From Mycobacterium sp. IS-1742 (GTDB lineage Bacteria; Actinomycetota; Actinomycetes; Mycobacteriales; Mycobacteriaceae): a stretch of 64,000 nt of DNA. The stretch is taken from assembly GCF_001500125.1 (NCBI RefSeq), contig NZ_LQIV01000004.1, positions 1-64,000 on the forward strand, given 5' to 3'. Position 1 is the first letter of the stretch, and each line of letters begins with the position of its first letter. A model generated the notes under the pieces. The model made no database searches, was not told the DNA's origin, and was given only the letters and a program-made list of their open reading frames with translations. The translations under genes were made by a program, and so were the position numbers. This document shows positions 61,874 to 64,000 of this stretch, piece by piece.

Positions 61874-62977
61874 CTACAGGTCCAGCGTCAGCCGCTGCCC
61901 CTCCGGCGCACGCGACACGCAGGTCAGCATCATGCCGGCGGCGCGTTCCGGCTCGGTGAGGAGTGTGTCGCGGTGGTCGACGGTGCCGTCGAGCACCCGG
62001 GTCCGGCACGTTCCGCAGAACCCCTGCCTGCACGAGTACGCGGTGTGCACACCCGACCGGTTCAGTGCTCCGAGCAGGGTCTCGTCAGCGGCCACCGAGA
62101 CCACCGCCCCCGTCGAGGCGACCGACACCGAGAACGGCGCGCCGTCGACGACGGGCGGGGCGGCGAACCGCTCGAAGTGCAGTTCGACCTGGGCGCGTCC
62201 GGCGAGTGCCGACCGCACCGCGGTCAGCATCGGTGCCGGCCCGCACGCGTACACGGTTGTGCCGTCCGGGCACTCACCGAGGAGATCCTCGGCTGTCGGC
62301 ACACCCCCGACGTCGTCGGTGTGGATGCGCACGCGATCGCCGTAGCCGGCGACGTCGTCGAGGAACGGCAGGCTGGCGCGACTGCGGCCGGCGTAGGTCA
62401 TGGTCCACGGCACGCCGAGGCGCTGCGCCGGCGCGAGCATCGACAGGATCGGGGTGATGCCGATGCCGCCGGCGACGAAGTGCAGCCGTCGCGCGGGGGA
62501 TCCGTAACCGGGCAGCGTGAGGGGAAAGGCGTTGCGGGGCCCGTGCGTTCCCACGGTGGCGCCGGGGCGCAGTCGCTCGTGCACCTCGACCGAGCCGCCA
62601 CCGCCGCCGGCGATGCGCCGTACCGCGATCCGGTAGCTGTCCCGTACGGCGGGGTCGCCGCACAGTGAGTATTGCCGGATACGTCCACTGGGCAGGTGCA
62701 GGTCGAGGTGCGCGCCGGGGTGCCAGGGCGGCAGTGCGCCGCCGTCGGCGGCGGTGAGCGTGAGCGCGACGACGTCCTCGTCGTGTGCGACCACCCGGCG
62801 GTCGGTGACGGCGAGCCTGATCAGGTGTTCGTGCGGTCGCGGCTCGGAGATGTCGCGGACGCGGCCCGACAGGGCCCAGAGCGCGGAGATGGCGGCATCG
62901 GCGACGCCGATCGACAGATCGTGGCGCAACCGGCCGAACGCGCTCGGCGGCGCCTGCCGGAACCGATCGAGCAGCAT
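61874..62977 (-). CDS. Ferredoxin-type oxidoreductase (FAD/NAD(P)H with C-terminal [2Fe-2S])
   Basis: Encodes 367 aa. The FAD domain includes GRIRQYSLCGD (about residue 105), the NAD(P)H domain includes FVAGGIGITPILSML and YACGPAPMLTAV, and the C-terminal plant-type ferredoxin has YSCRQGFCGTCRTRVL plus a later Cys in MMLTCVSRA. The order matches phthalate-dioxygenase/VanB-type reductases. It directly follows the PF10118 gene, with no gap between the stop and the ATG, so the two are co-translated and may form an oxygenase system. Confidence 0.93.
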   Translation of the reverse strand: MLLDRFRQAPPSAFGRLRHDLSIGVADAAISALWALSGRVRDISEPRPHEHLIRLAVTDRRVVAHDEDVVALTLTAADGGALPPWHPGAHLDLHLPSGRIRQYSLCGDPAVRDSYRIAVRRIAGGGGGSVEVHERLRPGATVGTHGPRNAFPLTLPGYGSPARRLHFVAGGIGITPILSMLAPAQRLGVPWTMTYAGRSRASLPFLDDVAGYGDRVRIHTDDVGGVPTAEDLLGECPDGTTVYACGPAPMLTAVRSALAGRAQVELHFERFAAPPVVDGAPFSVSVASTGAVVSVAADETLLGALNRSGVHTAYSCRQGFCGTCRTRVLDGTVDHRDTLLTEPERAAGMMLTCVSRAPEGQRLTLDL

Positions 62978-63877
62978 CTACAGGTGTGCGGCCCGCGCCG
63001 CGGGGGAGCTGGCGAGGTAGGCGACGGCCTGCGCGGTCGACCCCATCTCCTCGGGGGAGAACCCCGGCCGGAAGTACATCAACGTGTTGGCGCCGAACAG
63101 CTTTCGGTAGCGGGGCAGCAGGCCCAGCTTGGAGTCGCGCATCCGCATCCGGTTGAAGCGCCACCAGCCGATATCGGTGTTCGGGTCACGCTTCACCAGA
63201 TACCAGGCGGCCCGCTGGAAGAACACGAAGATCATCGCCACCGCGATGCACATCGCCCTGATCCGGTCGGAGTAGCTGTCGTGGAAGTGGACCGCGACGT
63301 CGTGGGCGACGCTGCGGTGCTCGACCTCCTCGCTGCCGTGCCAGCGGAACAGGTCGACCATGGTCGGGTCGGCACCGAAGTCGTCCCATGCGCAGTTGAG
63401 GGCGAAGTCGCCCATGACCGCGGTGTAGTGCTCGATGGCCGCGATCAGCCACAGTCGGTCGCACAGGTGGTTGAGCCGCCGCTTGGGATCGGTGGACGTG
63501 CTCGGCGCCAGCATGCGGCCGAACACGTACTCGATCTGGTCGAGGACCGGCCCGGGGTCGATGCCGCGGGCCTCGAGATAGTCGTGCAGAACTCGCTCGT
63601 GCACGTCGGCGTGGGTGGCCTCCTGGCCGATGAATCCGCGCATGTCCTCGGCCAACCGGGGATCCCGCACCAGCGGCAGCGCCTCGTTGAAGGTCTCGAC
63701 GAACCAGCGTTCGGCGGCGGGCAGCACGATGTTGAGCAGGCTCACGACGTTGGACGCCACCGGATGGCCGGGGATCCAGTGCAGATCGCTGTCGGTGACG
63801 TCGAAGGCCACCCTCCTGGCCTGGATCTGCACGGGACCCGGGTCGATCTCCACGTCGAAGCGGCGCGGTCGCAACAT
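62978..63877 (-). CDS. Metal-dependent hydrolase-like protein (PF10118), possible diiron enzyme
   Basis: Encodes 299 aa with a perfect AGGAGG upstream of ATG 63877. Four-helix-bundle motifs with acidic and His residues stand out: GQEATHADVHERVL (about residue 90), AAIEHYTAVMGDFAL (about 147) and WHGSEEVEHRSVAHDVAVH (about 178). These EExxH-type repeats suggest a two-metal site. A membrane-associated stretch AMCIAVAMIFVFFQRAAWYLV follows. The co-translated reductase makes a diiron oxygenase plausible; the PF10118 annotation as hydrolase is not experimentally settled. Confidence 0.87.
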   Translation of the reverse strand: MLRPRRFDVEIDPGPVQIQARRVAFDVTDSDLHWIPGHPVASNVVSLLNIVLPAAERWFVETFNEALPLVRDPRLAEDMRGFIGQEATHADVHERVLHDYLEARGIDPGPVLDQIEYVFGRMLAPSTSTDPKRRLNHLCDRLWLIAAIEHYTAVMGDFALNCAWDDFGADPTMVDLFRWHGSEEVEHRSVAHDVAVHFHDSYSDRIRAMCIAVAMIFVFFQRAAWYLVKRDPNTDIGWWRFNRMRMRDSKLGLLPRYRKLFGANTLMYFRPGFSPEEMGSTAQAVAYLASSPAARAAHL

Positions 63878-64000
63878 TGCACACCTCCTGATGCCGGTGA
63901 CGCCCGCAGTCTACGACGGTTAGGTGGGAACGCAGGTTTCGGCTAACGCCCGGGTGTCAATACGACGTGCCATGGCGGGGATCAGCGACGTTCTCGACTG
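63878..64000. other. Window end, promoter region of the PF10118 operon
   Basis: No complete gene is seen in the last 123 bases. A minus-strand frame open from the window edge stops at about 63923 and could be the end of a gene outside the window, but it is too short to judge. The AGGAGG of the PF10118 gene is at about 63885-63890. Confidence 0.4.

Noticed and set aside
63923..64000. Partial minus-strand gene at the window edge
   Set aside because: Only about 25 codons are visible and they carry no motif.

Overview
The window looks like chromosomal DNA from a fast-growing mycobacterium (Mycolicibacterium type). It is GC-rich, uses many GTG starts and ATGA/GTGA gene overlaps, and carries several leaderless TANNNT promoters. 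The gene order matches M. tuberculosis Rv1691-Rv1701 and Rv1708-Rv1713. All homology calls were made by eye from motifs and gene order; no database search was run.

Layout. 1-79: last bases of a 5S rRNA and its terminator. 151-12402: a conserved housekeeping block (TPR protein, HAD phosphatase, small protein, tlyA, nadK, recN, steA, mctB/steB, pyrG, Nudix hydrolase, xerD), interrupted only by a TetR/VOC pair. 12477-24426: an accessory block between xerD and parA, with an acyl-CoA ligase, a convergent P450, a 1-kb AT-rich gap, and a tight operon of ThDP enzyme, SRPBCC protein, KAS III-like enzyme, HisC-like aminotransferase, FAD monooxygenase and MMPL exporter. This looks like an unassigned small-molecule pathway. 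24437-29701: the conserved parA-scpA-scpB-rluB-cmk-der operon for chromosome segregation and ribosome/RNA maturation. 29702-33157: two TauE/SafE permeases, the first behind a predicted cysteine-responsive leader peptide, then an Fe-S photolyase. 33306-35799: small proteins, tRNA-Pro(GGG) with a ~1-kb relic of an integrated element, and an Rpf. 35878-44810: Ser/Thr kinase, zinc-ribbon protein, DUF305 lipoprotein, two-component system, secreted proteins, membrane acyltransferase, methyltransferase and glutaminyl cyclase. 44821-51191: a stress-signalling region (STAS protein, SigF-like sigma factor, SOUL protein, CsbD protein, RsbP/RsbQ-like pair co-transcribed with an acyl-CoA ligase). 51245-63877: lipid and redox metabolism genes typical of mycobacteria.

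How the parts work together. The housekeeping operons are translationally coupled and ordinary. The two most interesting items are the leader peptide before the first TauE/SafE gene and the 16.5-24.4 kb operon. In the leader, two adjacent Cys codons lie beside a strand that can pair with the downstream ribosome binding site. In the operon, the KAS III-like enzyme keeps its Cys and Asn but has Asn where the catalytic His normally sits.
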